NCBI GenBank assembly: GCA_036393335.1
Contig: DASWHD010000065.1
Location: forward strand, 1 to 15,382
Direction: 5' to 3'
Length of the DNA: 15,382 nucleotides
DNA from: DASWHD01 sp036393335
GTDB lineage: Bacteria; CG2-30-53-67; CG2-30-70-394
Part shown: positions 1 to 5,790 of the stretch, in pieces
How positions within the stretch are numbered: the stretch's first letter is position 1
Layout of the letters: every line of letters starts with the position of its first letter
Notes under the pieces: model-generated
What the model saw: only the letters and a program-made list of their open reading frames with translations
What the model was told of the DNA's origin: nothing
Databases searched by the model: none
Translations under genes and position numbers: made by a program

Positions 1-494
1 CGCTTGCGGGGAAAGATGTCGGTCTTGCGCGAGACCACCCGGTCGATGAACAGCATCCCCTCGAGGTGGTCCAGCTCGTGTTGAATCGCGCGCGCCTCGA
101 ACCCCTCGGCCCGCACCACCTGCATGTCGCCGTGGCGGTCCGCGAACTGGCAGACGACGGTGGTGGCGCGCATCACGTTGGCGGTGAAGTCGGGCAGCGA
201 CATGCACCCCTCACGGCCCACCGCCATCCCCTCCCACTCCAGGATCTGCGGATTGACCATCTCCAGGAAGCCGTGGTTGGCGCACGGCCTCCGCGCTCGC
301 GAGCAGTCCACCAAGAGGATGCGCTCCAGCCGGTCGACCTGTGGCGCGGCGATCCCCACCCCGCCCGGCCCCGCCGCCATCGTCTCTCCGAGGTCGGCGA
401 GAAAGGCGTGCAGCTCCCGGCCAAACTCGGTGACCGGCGCCGCGCTGCGCTTCAGGCGCGGGTCGGGATAGATGAGGACGGGGAGAATGGCCAT
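1..494 (-). CDS. def: Peptide deformylase (3' end cut by window edge)
   Basis: Metallo-hydrolase that removes the formyl group from the initiator methionine of nascent proteins in the cytoplasm. About 164 residues are visible and all three family motifs are present: motif 1 GVGIAAPQ at residues 45-52, motif 2 EGCMS with the metal ligand Cys97, and motif 3 HELDH at 139-143 with two His ligands and the catalytic Glu140. The usual length is about 165-190 aa, so only a few C-terminal residues should be missing. The start ATG at 494 gives the expected N-terminus (MAILPVLIYPDPRLK). No clear Shine-Dalgarno precedes it, because the repeat at 495-641 runs right up to the ATG. It is the last visible gene of a minus-strand group with the ACT-domain gene. 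The fmt gene, its frequent partner, is not in view. Confidence 0.95.
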   Translation of the reverse strand, partial: MAILPVLIYPDPRLKRSAAPVTEFGRELHAFLADLGETMAAGPGGVGIAAPQVDRLERILLVDCSRARRPCANHGFLEMVNPQILEWEGMAVGREGCMSLPDFTANVMRATTVVCQFADRHGDMQVVRAEGFEARAIQHELDHLEGMLFIDRVVSRKTDIFPRK

Positions 495-641
495 GGGCTC
501 GCTGCGCTCGCCAGGGATGGGGATGGAGGGTGGGGGTCAGGACGGCCCTTCGGACCACCCACACTCGAAACAGCAACCGCCACGACCGAATCTTGTCCGC
601 CGGCCGGCACCACCCCTTCACCCCCCATCCCCCACCTCCCA
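495..641. repeat. Palindromic G/C-tract intergenic repeat, copy A
   Basis: This 147-bp stretch fills the whole gap between the GcvR-like gene and def. Read on the plus strand it has a GC arm (GGGCTCGCTGCGCTCGCC, 494-512 region), a G-rich tract (514-537), a small hairpin motif GGACGGCCCTTCGGACC (540-556), a mixed core, a GCCGGCCGGCACCA block and a C-rich tract ending at the ACT gene's stop. The same blocks occur in the same order and orientation at 7904-8077, so this is a repeat family. The G-rich and C-rich ends are roughly complementary, which makes the unit a long imperfect palindrome in the mRNA between two genes. Family name not known to me. Confidence 0.75.
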
Positions 642-1187
642 TCACAGCGCGTATTCCTCGATCTCCTTGACCGAGATGTCGCACGCCAGCTCTTTCGCCC
701 GGCGTTCCAGCGCGCCGCGCAGCTCCTCCAGAGCCAAGGGGCAGTCGGCCTCGATGAGCATCGCATAGACCGGCTTCGCCGCCTCCCCGATGACCTGGGT
801 GGAGAGGTCGGTGATGTTCACCCGGTGGTCCGCCAGGCAGCGCGCGACCGAGGCGACGATCCCCGGGTGGTCGGCACCGAAGACCGTGATCAAACAGGGC
901 GTGAGTCCCGCGCGCTCCGGGGCGCGGACCTCGCCCGCCGTGAGGCCGCGCAGGGAGAAAGTGAGCCCCAGGTCGTCAGTGACCCGGCGCAACCGTGCCG
1001 CGAGATCGTCCAGTCGACCGCCCGCCGGAAGGCGAACGATGAGCAGGATAGCGAACTCCCCGCGGAGCTGGGTCATCGACGAGTCCTCGAGATTGCAGGC
1101 GGCGGCGAACAGCGCCTCCGCGATGCCGGCGACGATTCCCGGTCGATCCGGACCGCTGACGGTGAGGAGCGCGTACTCGGCTGGCAT
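642..1187 (-). CDS. gcvR: GcvR-like protein with two ACT domains
   Basis: 181-aa protein made of two ACT domains, residues about 4-80 and 90-170. Each opens with the typical strand-turn signature: SGPDRPGIV near residue 12 and FGADHPGIV near 96. In E. coli, GcvR binds the activator GcvA and, in response to glycine, stops it from activating the glycine-cleavage operon; related double-ACT proteins may sense other small ligands. I chose ATG 1187 because GAGGTG lies about 7 bases before it and the protein then starts directly at the first ACT strand (MPAEYALLTVSG). The in-frame upstream ATG at 1220 would add a basic, domain-free tail, and a GTG at 1253 would overlap the upstream gene. It lies 62 bp downstream of the 138-aa gene and upstream of def. 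The family assignment is firm; the exact regulatory role is inference. Confidence 0.82.
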   Translation of the reverse strand: MPAEYALLTVSGPDRPGIVAGIAEALFAAACNLEDSSMTQLRGEFAILLIVRLPAGGRLDDLAARLRRVTDDLGLTFSLRGLTAGEVRAPERAGLTPCLITVFGADHPGIVASVARCLADHRVNITDLSTQVIGEAAKPVYAMLIEADCPLALEELRGALERRAKELACDISVKEIEEYAL

Positions 1188-1249
1188 GGCAACACCTCGG
1201 GCGAGGAATCGGCCGCGCATCGGGGACCTCCGCGGCCACAGGTAAACTG

Positions 1250-1666
1250 TCACGCCTTCAAGGCGTAACCCAGTCCCTTCTTGCGCAGGTGACGCTTGCG
1301 TACCGCACGGCCGATGGTCGCGACGGTGAGACCGGCCATCGCCCCGATGAAGCCGGCGAGGACCAGCTCCCGCCCGACGAGGTAGCCGACGACTGCCCCC
1401 ACGATCGCCGCCGCCCAGCCGCTGTAGAACAACGATCGCGGCAGGGCCGTGACCTTGCCCGGTCGCCCGATCTCACCACTCGCCTGAGCGGCATCGATGA
1501 TCGCCGGGTAGTCGAGGGGCTGCACGTTGCGCTCGTCGAGGAGCGCGCGGGCGATGCGCTGCGACTTGGGGCTCTTGGCGCCGGAGTGGTCGAGGACCAA
1601 GTCCACCAGCTCCGCGTCCGTGAAGGTCTCGAAGGTCGCCCGTAGGCGGGTATCCATATCGCTCAT
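1250..1666 (-). CDS. Small membrane protein, function unknown
   Basis: 138-aa protein that I do not recognise. The N-terminal 75 residues are soluble and helical with many charged residues. Two hydrophobic, glycine-rich segments follow (about 81-98 and 101-118) with a short turn between them, so the pair probably forms a membrane hairpin. The C-terminal tail is strongly basic (RAVRKRHLRKK), which predicts a cytoplasmic C-terminus by the positive-inside rule. The start ATG at 1666 has a good ribosome site (AGGAGAG, spacing about 6). The stop TGA of the gluQ remnant overlaps this ATG as ATGA, so the two were probably translationally coupled. The gene sits 62 bp upstream of the GcvR-like gene and probably shares its transcript. 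Confidence 0.7.
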   Translation of the reverse strand: MSDMDTRLRATFETFTDAELVDLVLDHSGAKSPKSQRIARALLDERNVQPLDYPAIIDAAQASGEIGRPGKVTALPRSLFYSGWAAAIVGAVVGYLVGRELVLAGFIGAMAGLTVATIGRAVRKRHLRKKGLGYALKA

Positions 1667-1839
1667 GATCTCTCTCCTGTGCTGACCTTAGACACCCCGG
1701 GGTGTGTGAGCACCTGGCGGTCCAGGTGGATCGGCACCCGCTGCACACGCGCAGGATCGAACCGCACGACCGCCACCGCCAGTAGGGAGCCGAGGTGCAG
1801 GGGACCGGTGGGTGACGGTGCGAAGCGGCCAGTGGTCAC
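1663..1839 (-). pseudogene. gluQ: Internally deleted gluQ (glutamyl-Q tRNA(Asp) synthetase) remnant
   Basis: An open frame of 58 codons from GTG 1839 to a TGA that overlaps the start of the next gene. Residues 4-21 (GRFAPSPTGPLHLGSLLA) match the N-terminal nucleotide-binding signature of glutamyl-tRNA-synthetase-like enzymes, with the HIGH-type motif read as HLGS. An N-terminus placed this close to the start is typical of the short paralogue GluQ-RS, which glutamylates queuosine in tRNA(Asp). After residue 21 the frame moves straight into RFDPARVQRVP, which resembles the C-terminal tail of GluQ-RS proteins (weaker, from memory). An intact enzyme has about 290-300 residues, so roughly 240 codons are missing in frame, including the zinc region and the KMSKS-like loop. 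A short GGCGGT repeat marks the junction near 1768-1780. It cannot be an active synthetase. A misassembled deletion is also possible. Confidence 0.65.
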
Positions 1840-1948
1840 CACGGCGGTGCTCCGATGGGGTCGGCATCATCCGCCCCGCCGGCCGCGGCATGGCAATCTC
1901 GGTTCGTCTCTCCCCGCCGGGGCCGCCGATCCACGCTAGAATGAAGCC

Positions 1949-2290
1949 ATGGTGCGCAGGGAACACACGCATACCATCCTCACACTCCTCGGTCTCCTTG
2001 CACTTCTGCTGCTCGCAGTCTCCGTCGCGGGAGCAAGCGGTTGGCAAGAGGGCGATGGCGTCCGCTACCGCACCTATCGTACCCCGCCGCCCTACCCACT
2101 GGCGGGGCCGGGATCGACGGTGGCAGCCACCCCCCTGCTATGGGTGACGCCGGAGGGAAGGGTGACCCATCTGGCGCTCAGACTCGACTCCGCATTCGCA
2201 AGCACCGCCGGATGGAGCGACATGCCACTCCTGTGGGTGTTCGAGGCGCCGTCTTGTACGGCGACCGGCAGGAAAGGCGACCCCGAATAA
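1949..2290 (+). CDS. Small secreted protein, function unknown
   Basis: 113-aa open frame with a convincing Sec signal peptide: basic start (MVRREHTH), hydrophobic core LLGLLALLLLAVSVAG and small residues before a likely cleavage near residue 30. The mature part is about 83 residues, rich in Pro, Thr and Trp, with one Cys, and I do not recognise it. No Shine-Dalgarno is visible. A TAGAAT box at 1937-1942 ends only six bases before the ATG, so a leaderless transcript is possible, although no matching -35 box is seen. It is the first plus-strand gene after the divergent gluQ-def group and lies 31 bp before the zinc-ribbon gene. The signal peptide makes it a credible gene, but the tail could be frayed. 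Confidence 0.5.
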   Translation: MVRREHTHTILTLLGLLALLLLAVSVAGASGWQEGDGVRYRTYRTPPPYPLAGPGSTVAATPLLWVTPEGRVTHLALRLDSAFASTAGWSDMPLLWVFEAPSCTATGRKGDPE

Positions 2291-2321
2291 GGGTAGTTCT
2301 CCCTCCTCCCCCGCGGATCGA

Positions 2322-2537
2322 GTGGCAAAACGGCGCGGTGTCGGGGGAAAATGGCGAGTGCTCTTCCGAGGAAACCGTATCGTTTTGGCCGAATGTGACC
2401 GCTGCGGTCACACCACCACCCTCATCCATCGCCGCACGGAGGGGTGGCAAGAGATCCCCCACAGCCGCCACACGCAGTGCCCACGCTGTACGCGCACCGC
2501 CAAGGTCCGCGGCGCCCAACGTTTCCGGCAGAAATAA
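2322..2537 (+). CDS. Small zinc-ribbon-like protein
   Basis: 71-aa protein with two CxxC pairs, C25-x2-C28 and C53-x2-C56, spaced as in zinc-ribbon modules that bind one zinc ion. Both ends are strongly basic (KRRGVGGKWR at the start, KVRGAQRFRQK at the end), so nucleic-acid contact is plausible. The frame opens with GTG at 2322 and has no strong ribosome site there. A second GTG at codon 13 has a GGGGGA run about 11 bases upstream and would still keep both pairs. It follows the secreted-protein gene by 31 bp. I know no specific family; the metal-binding claim rests only on the cysteine pattern. Confidence 0.55.
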   Translation: MAKRRGVGGKWRVLFRGNRIVLAECDRCGHTTTLIHRRTEGWQEIPHSRHTQCPRCTRTAKVRGAQRFRQK

Positions 2538-2596
2538 CCTTGCGGAGCGCACCCTCCTGCACCCACCGGCACACCGCGGAGTCCTGAGGCGGCCGG

Positions 2597-2627
2597 AAAA
2601 AACCCCGCGGGGATTTCCCCGCGGGGT
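2597..2627 (-). terminator. Rho-independent terminator, leftward
   Basis: Read on the minus strand, a perfect 11-bp stem ACCCCGCGGGG / CCCCGCGGGGT with a 4-base loop is followed at once by six T. The stem arms are 2602-2612 and 2617-2627. The plus strand lacks a T tract, so it acts leftward only. It lies about 340 bases beyond the stop of the prolyl isomerase gene, so it either ends a transcript with a long 3' region or terminates an unrecognised short transcript. Confidence 0.85.
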
Positions 2628-2836
2628 CCAAGGGCGCCAGCCCTTACTTGGGATCGGGGCCCTCCCTGCCGGCCAGGGAGAAGACTCGAGATGTGGCCGA
2701 AGCCAATGCTTCCAGGCCACCTTGCCGCTGCGGCGGTCGCCACCACCTTTACAGGGGGGCGAATCGAGGGCCCTTTCCACCTTATGTCCCTTTAATCAGA
2801 TCGGCTCCGACATCAACCTCCTTTCGATCAGGATAT

Positions 2837-2862
2837 GGAAGGTCGCGTGACAGCAACCTTCC
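2837..2862 (-). promoter_or_regulatory. Inverted repeat upstream of a strong Shine-Dalgarno
   Basis: GGAAGGT (2837-2843) and ACCTTCC (2856-2862) form a perfect 7-bp inverted repeat with a 12-base spacer. On the minus strand it lies just before the AAAGGAGG ribosome site at 2817-2824. It could be an operator or a leader hairpin. The function is inferred from position only. Confidence 0.35.
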
Positions 2863-2969
2863 GGACAAAAGATAGCAAAGGACCGACCTGCCCGCCGGCC
2901 GCGCACGCCGTTGGCGACCGTGTGCCACATCGCCGCCATCACTGAAGCCGGTGGCCGAGCAGCGACGCG

Positions 2970-3794
2970 TTACTCCTTGATCTCGATCCGCGCCTTGGCC
3001 CGCAGGCGGTCCGTGACCTTCTGCAGCTCGTCGCGCATGTGTTCCTGCATCATGCGTTGGGCAAGGCGATCCTTGATCTGCTCGAACGTGGGGGCCTGTC
3101 CCCCTTGGATCTCGATGACCTGGATGATGTGCCAACCGAATTGCGTCTGCACTGGTTGCGATACCTCTCCCTCCTTTAAGGCGAAGGCGGCCTCTTCGAA
3201 CGCCGGCACCATGCGCCCCTTGCCGAAGATCCCGAGATCGCCGCCCTGAGGCGCGTTCGGCCCCGTCGAGACCTCCTTGGCCACCTCGGCAAAATCCCCA
3301 CCGCCCTCGACGATGCGCTTGCGCGCTGCCTTCGCCTCCTCCTCGGTCTTCACCAGGATGTGGCGCGCGCGGATCTTCGGCGACGGCGTGATCTCCGGCA
3401 GGCGGGCCTCATACTCCTTGTGCAACGCCTCCTCCGACGGCGGCTGCGGCTCGCCGACGTACTTGCGCACATACAGGGTGCTCAGGAGTCGCTCCTCTGC
3501 GGCCTGCATCCCCTCCTTGAACTCCGGGGTGTGATCGAGCCCTTCCTTGCGGGCTTCCTCCACCATCAGGTACGCGAGGGCCATCTGTTCGACTATCTGT
3601 TTCCGCTGTTCGGGGCTGTCCATTTGAGCCCGCAACTGCGGCGGCAGGCTTTGCAGCTTGGCCTCTACCTCGCTTTCGGTAATCGGATGGTCATTAACGG
3701 TGGCGAGCACTCGGTCCTCCGCCACCGCCGCGACGGCCGGGACGGTGACCGCGGCGACGAGGGCAAGGCGGATGAAGAGGCCATTGGTACGCAT
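2970..3794 (-). CDS. Periplasmic parvulin-type peptidyl-prolyl isomerase (PpiC/SurA-like)
   Basis: 274-aa secreted protein-folding catalyst. The N-terminus is a Sec signal peptide (MRTNGLFIRL, then a hydrophobic Ala/Val core, cleavage near residue 24). A helical SurA-like N-terminal region follows, from about residue 27 to 130. The parvulin domain spans about 140-230; its signature includes RARHILVKTEEEA, the GGDLGIFGKGRMVPAFEEAAF segment and the closing FGWHIIQV. A charged C-terminal helix ends the protein. I chose ATG 3794, with AAAGG eight bases upstream, because it puts the signal peptide at the very start; an in-frame ATG at 3818 would add eight residues without a ribosome site. The gene stands alone on the minus strand, divergent from the phospholipase-like gene. 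It probably assists folding of exported or outer-membrane proteins. Confidence 0.9.
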   Translation of the reverse strand: MRTNGLFIRLALVAAVTVPAVAAVAEDRVLATVNDHPITESEVEAKLQSLPPQLRAQMDSPEQRKQIVEQMALAYLMVEEARKEGLDHTPEFKEGMQAAEERLLSTLYVRKYVGEPQPPSEEALHKEYEARLPEITPSPKIRARHILVKTEEEAKAARKRIVEGGGDFAEVAKEVSTGPNAPQGGDLGIFGKGRMVPAFEEAAFALKEGEVSQPVQTQFGWHIIQVIEIQGGQAPTFEQIKDRLAQRMMQEHMRDELQKVTDRLRAKARIEIKE

Positions 3795-3882
3795 GGCAAG
3801 CCTTTCTGTAGGAGCCATTCGCTGGAACGCTTAGCGATCCAGCGTAGTGGCAATGTATCTTGGCAACGACGCGCAGAGTGCC

Positions 3883-3921
3883 GGAGAGCCCGGTTGCCCC
3901 GCAAGCGTCGACAGGCTCTCC
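3883..3921. promoter_or_regulatory. 8-bp inverted repeat in the divergent promoter region
   Basis: GGAGAGCC (3883-3890) and GGCTCTCC (3914-3921) form a perfect inverted repeat with a 23-base loop, in the 232-bp region between the divergent prolyl isomerase and phospholipase-like genes. It could be an operator or an RNA hairpin in the prolyl isomerase leader. On the minus strand the GAGAG/GGGGCAA/CTCTC pattern recalls a glycine aptamer, but the conserved core is incomplete and I do not call a riboswitch. Confidence 0.35.
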
Positions 3922-4026
3922 GTGGCCCGCAGAGCGACGGTCTTCCGGTAGGCGAGGCACATTTGAGGTCGCGGTCGGAGCCACCGAAGAGCCGCTCAAC
4001 CGGGGGGGACCCGCCTGGCTTTCACG

Positions 4027-4950
4027 ATGGTTGCACTACTCGGATTCTGCACCCTCGCCGTACTCTTGACACCCGACACCGCGTGGGCCTGGGGACCGGC
4101 GAGCCACGTGTACTTCGCCAGCCAGGCCCTCGATACCCTCGTCGCCCTGGGAGTCCCCCTGGCGGGTGCCCTCCTCCGGTTCCGTACCAGCTTCCTGTTC
4201 GGGGCCGTCGCCGCCGACATGACCATCGGCAAATCCTTCGCGGCCGAGGAGGTGCATTGCCACAACTGGTCGGTGGGCTTCGACCTCCTGGAGAGCGCCG
4301 CGGACGATGCGCAGCACGCCTTCATGTGGGGTTATCTCAGCCACCTCGCGGCGGACACCGTGGCGCACAATTACTTTGTGCCACACCACTTGGTGGCGCA
4401 CGCCGACAAGCGGGCCCTCGCCCACGCCTACTGGGAGATCCGCGCCGACCACCTCATCCCAGAGCCGTACTGGCAACACCTCACCGAGATCCTGCACCTC
4501 AACCACCGGCCGAGTGAAGGCCTCCTGGCGGCCGGGCTGGTGCCCACCCTGTTCTCCCACCGGGTGAACCGCCACCTGTTCAAAGGCATGATGCACATCA
4601 TCTCTCGCCGCCGGTGGCGACATGCCGTCGGAAGGGTCGCCGCGCGCTCCGGGCGGCCCATTACCGCCTTGGTGTTGCGGCCCTACCAGACTATGGCCCT
4701 GGCCACCACCGTGGATCTGCTGCGCAATGGCCAGAGCGCGCAATGCGTCCTCACCCTCGATCCCACGGGCCATCGTGCGTTGCTGGAGGCCGAGCAGGTG
4801 CGCGACCAAGTACTCCGTGGCGAGGCGAGCAACGAGTTAGCGGCCTATGTTCCAGGGAGCTACCACCCTATGGGGCATTGTCCCGCGCCCGGCAAGACCG
4901 CTGCGGTCACCGCACCCCTTCCCACGGCAACCCCTTGCTGCGCCAGGTGA
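4027..4950 (+). CDS. Secreted zinc-dependent phospholipase C family protein
   Basis: 307-aa protein. The signal peptide (hydrophobic FCTLAVLLTPDTAWA) predicts cleavage after Ala21, so the mature protein would begin with Trp22. Bacillus cereus phospholipase C binds zinc through its N-terminal Trp, and the other ligands can be matched here: His27, Asp64, His77 or His79 (followed by NW), the HLAADTVAH motif with His106, Asp110 and His114, and the HAYWE motif with His133 and Glu137. This family hydrolyses phospholipid head groups or serves as a membrane-binding nuclease-like fold (S1/P1 relatives). The substrate cannot be told here. The C-terminal half after about residue 175 is unfamiliar. ATG 4027 has no clear ribosome site. 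The last 44 bp overlap the convergent rhodanese gene. Full ligand retention argues for an active metalloenzyme acting outside the cytoplasm. Confidence 0.8.
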   Translation: MVALLGFCTLAVLLTPDTAWAWGPASHVYFASQALDTLVALGVPLAGALLRFRTSFLFGAVAADMTIGKSFAAEEVHCHNWSVGFDLLESAADDAQHAFMWGYLSHLAADTVAHNYFVPHHLVAHADKRALAHAYWEIRADHLIPEPYWQHLTEILHLNHRPSEGLLAAGLVPTLFSHRVNRHLFKGMMHIISRRRWRHAVGRVAARSGRPITALVLRPYQTMALATTVDLLRNGQSAQCVLTLDPTGHRALLEAEQVRDQVLRGEASNELAAYVPGSYHPMGHCPAPGKTAAVTAPLPTATPCCAR

Positions 4951-5338
4951 TCGAGCCGCCGAGGACGTTGACGACGGAGCCATAGCCGCGCTGCTGGAGG
5001 GCGCGCGCCGCCTGGGCCGAGCGATTACCGGTCTGGCAGATCACCAGCACGTCCTGGTCGGGCGTTGCGATCCTGGCGACCTGGTCGAAAAAGTCGGGAT
5101 TCGGCCGCCCGCGCCCATCGACCCATGGGACCAGGTGGGCGCCGAGCGCGTGACCCTGCTGATACTCGCCCTGGGTACGAACGTCGAGCAAGACTCCTCC
5201 CGACTGCTGCCGCTCCAGGGTCTGAGCGACACTGACGGTACCGCTCGTTGCGATGGGGTTACCGGAGCACCCGGCGAACCACAGCGCAAACCCCAGGATC
5301 AGGAGCGTGGTGCGGGACAGGGAGGGTGATCGACGCAT
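4907..5338 (-). CDS. Rhodanese-like sulfurtransferase lipoprotein
   Basis: 143-aa single-domain rhodanese with a lipoprotein signal: basic start, hydrophobic segment TLLILGFALW and lipobox FAGC with lipidated Cys24 followed by Ser, so it should be anchored on the periplasmic face of a membrane. The rhodanese domain runs from about 37 to 140 with the opening LLDVRTQGEYQQGH and the active-site loop CQTGNRS (Cys101, Arg106). Six-residue loops of this CxxGxR type carry persulfide sulfur or serve as thiosulfate or redox sulfur handlers. The length is normal for a single-domain protein. The start ATG has GAGG six bases upstream. It is divergent from ffs and overlaps the end of the phospholipase-like gene by 44 bp tail to tail. 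The exact sulfur substrate is unknown. Confidence 0.88.
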   Translation of the reverse strand: MRRSPSLSRTTLLILGFALWFAGCSGNPIATSGTVSVAQTLERQQSGGVLLDVRTQGEYQQGHALGAHLVPWVDGRGRPNPDFFDQVARIATPDQDVLVICQTGNRSAQAARALQQRGYGSVVNVLGGSITWRSKGLPWEGVR

Positions 5339-5494
5339 CGCGGACCTCGGCAGGGAGTGGTAGGCGAGGTTTTACCCCAAGAGCCGATACACTGCGACGG
5401 GCCTCACGGGTCCCCTGCCTGTGCGAGCCCCTTACCGGGATCGATCGCCACCGTCCACGCCGCGCGCAGTAGATTCGCGACACATGATCCGGGC

Positions 5495-5500
5495 TATACT
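5495..5500 (+). promoter_or_regulatory. -10 box of the 4.5S RNA promoter
   Basis: TATACT (5 of 6 to the sigma-70 consensus) lies just upstream of the predicted 5' end of the 4.5S RNA, at the right distance for initiation near 5504-5508. The -35 region is poor: TTCGCG at 5474-5479 is only 15 bases away. Confidence 0.6.
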
Positions 5501-5503
5501 GTC

Positions 5504-5625
5504 GTCCCCGTGCCTCTCGGTCTGGTCAGGCACCGCGGCGGGGCCCTGTGAATCGGGTCAGGTCCTGACGGAAGCAGCCCTAAGCGGATCGCCTCGGGTG
5601 CGGTCGCCTGGCCAGACTGGGGGAC
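5504..5625 (+). ncRNA. ffs: 4.5S signal recognition particle RNA
   Basis: RNA scaffold of the bacterial signal recognition particle; it binds Ffh and directs ribosomes making membrane proteins to FtsY. The universally conserved apical domain is present near 5556-5580: GGTCAGGTCC, a TGAC tetraloop (URRC type, in place of the E. coli GGAA) and GGAAGCAGCC. The ends pair into the long hairpin: GTCCCC and GTCTGGTCAGG on the 5' side match CCTGGCCAGACTGGGGGAC on the 3' side. The total of about 122 bases fits the family (114 in E. coli). A TATACT box lies just upstream. Placement directly before dnaX is common in proteobacteria. The exact ends are estimated from pairing. Confidence 0.9.
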
Positions 5626-5665
5626 ATGGATCTCATCGCGGGACTCGCACCGCGAGACTCGCGAA

Positions 5666-5682
5666 GGGCGGCCCTACGGGCC
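5666..5682 (+). repeat. Isolated copy of the GGNCGGCCCTNCGGNCC hairpin motif
   Basis: GGGCGGCCCTACGGGCC in the dnaX leader matches the hairpin block found inside the two larger repeats (540-556 and 7949-7965) at all but two or three positions. It may be a decayed fragment of the same repeat, or a chance GC-rich hairpin. Confidence 0.4.
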
Positions 5683-5790
5683 ACAGGAACGACCGTTGGC
5701 TCATGTTCTCGGAAGAATTTGTTGCCACCGCGGCCACCATCACTTTCCGATCCCCGCTCCCTGAGTCCCGCGCCCCGAGGAGTTGTTGCA

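Larger units (their letters stand above)
2538..2969. other. 432-bp stretch without a clear gene
   Basis: No coding sequence that I can defend lies here. It holds the minus-strand terminator at 2597-2627 and, further up that strand, a 7-bp inverted repeat (2837-2843 with 2856-2862). A near-perfect Shine-Dalgarno AAAGGAGG (minus, 2817-2824) is followed by ATG at 2813. That ATG opens a frame of only five codons (MSEPI) before TGA, after which the same frame stays open for more than 600 bases, including through the terminator, so that length is not evidence of coding. A small RNA, a leader peptide or a decayed gene transcribed leftward is possible. Confidence 0.5.

Noticed and set aside
66..1268. 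Plus-strand frame of 400 codons over the left edge
   Set aside because: Antisense to def and the GcvR-like gene, both with conserved motifs.
2041..2850. Plus-strand frame of 269 codons
   Set aside because: It crosses the secreted-protein gene, the zinc-ribbon gene and the terminator in another frame, with no recognisable domain.
3883..3921. Glycine riboswitch on the minus strand
   Set aside because: GAGAG, GGGGCAA and CTCTC pieces are present, but the conserved GAA-containing core and the usual tandem aptamer are not, and the downstream gene is not a glycine gene.
3360..4517. Plus-strand frame of 385 codons
   Set aside because: It overlaps the antisense of the prolyl isomerase and runs out of frame through the phospholipase-like gene; no domain is visible.
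5626..5790. Longer dnaX N-terminus from ATG 5626
   Set aside because: The extra 55 residues have no family match, start at the edge of the 4.5S RNA and would shift the conserved residue numbering.
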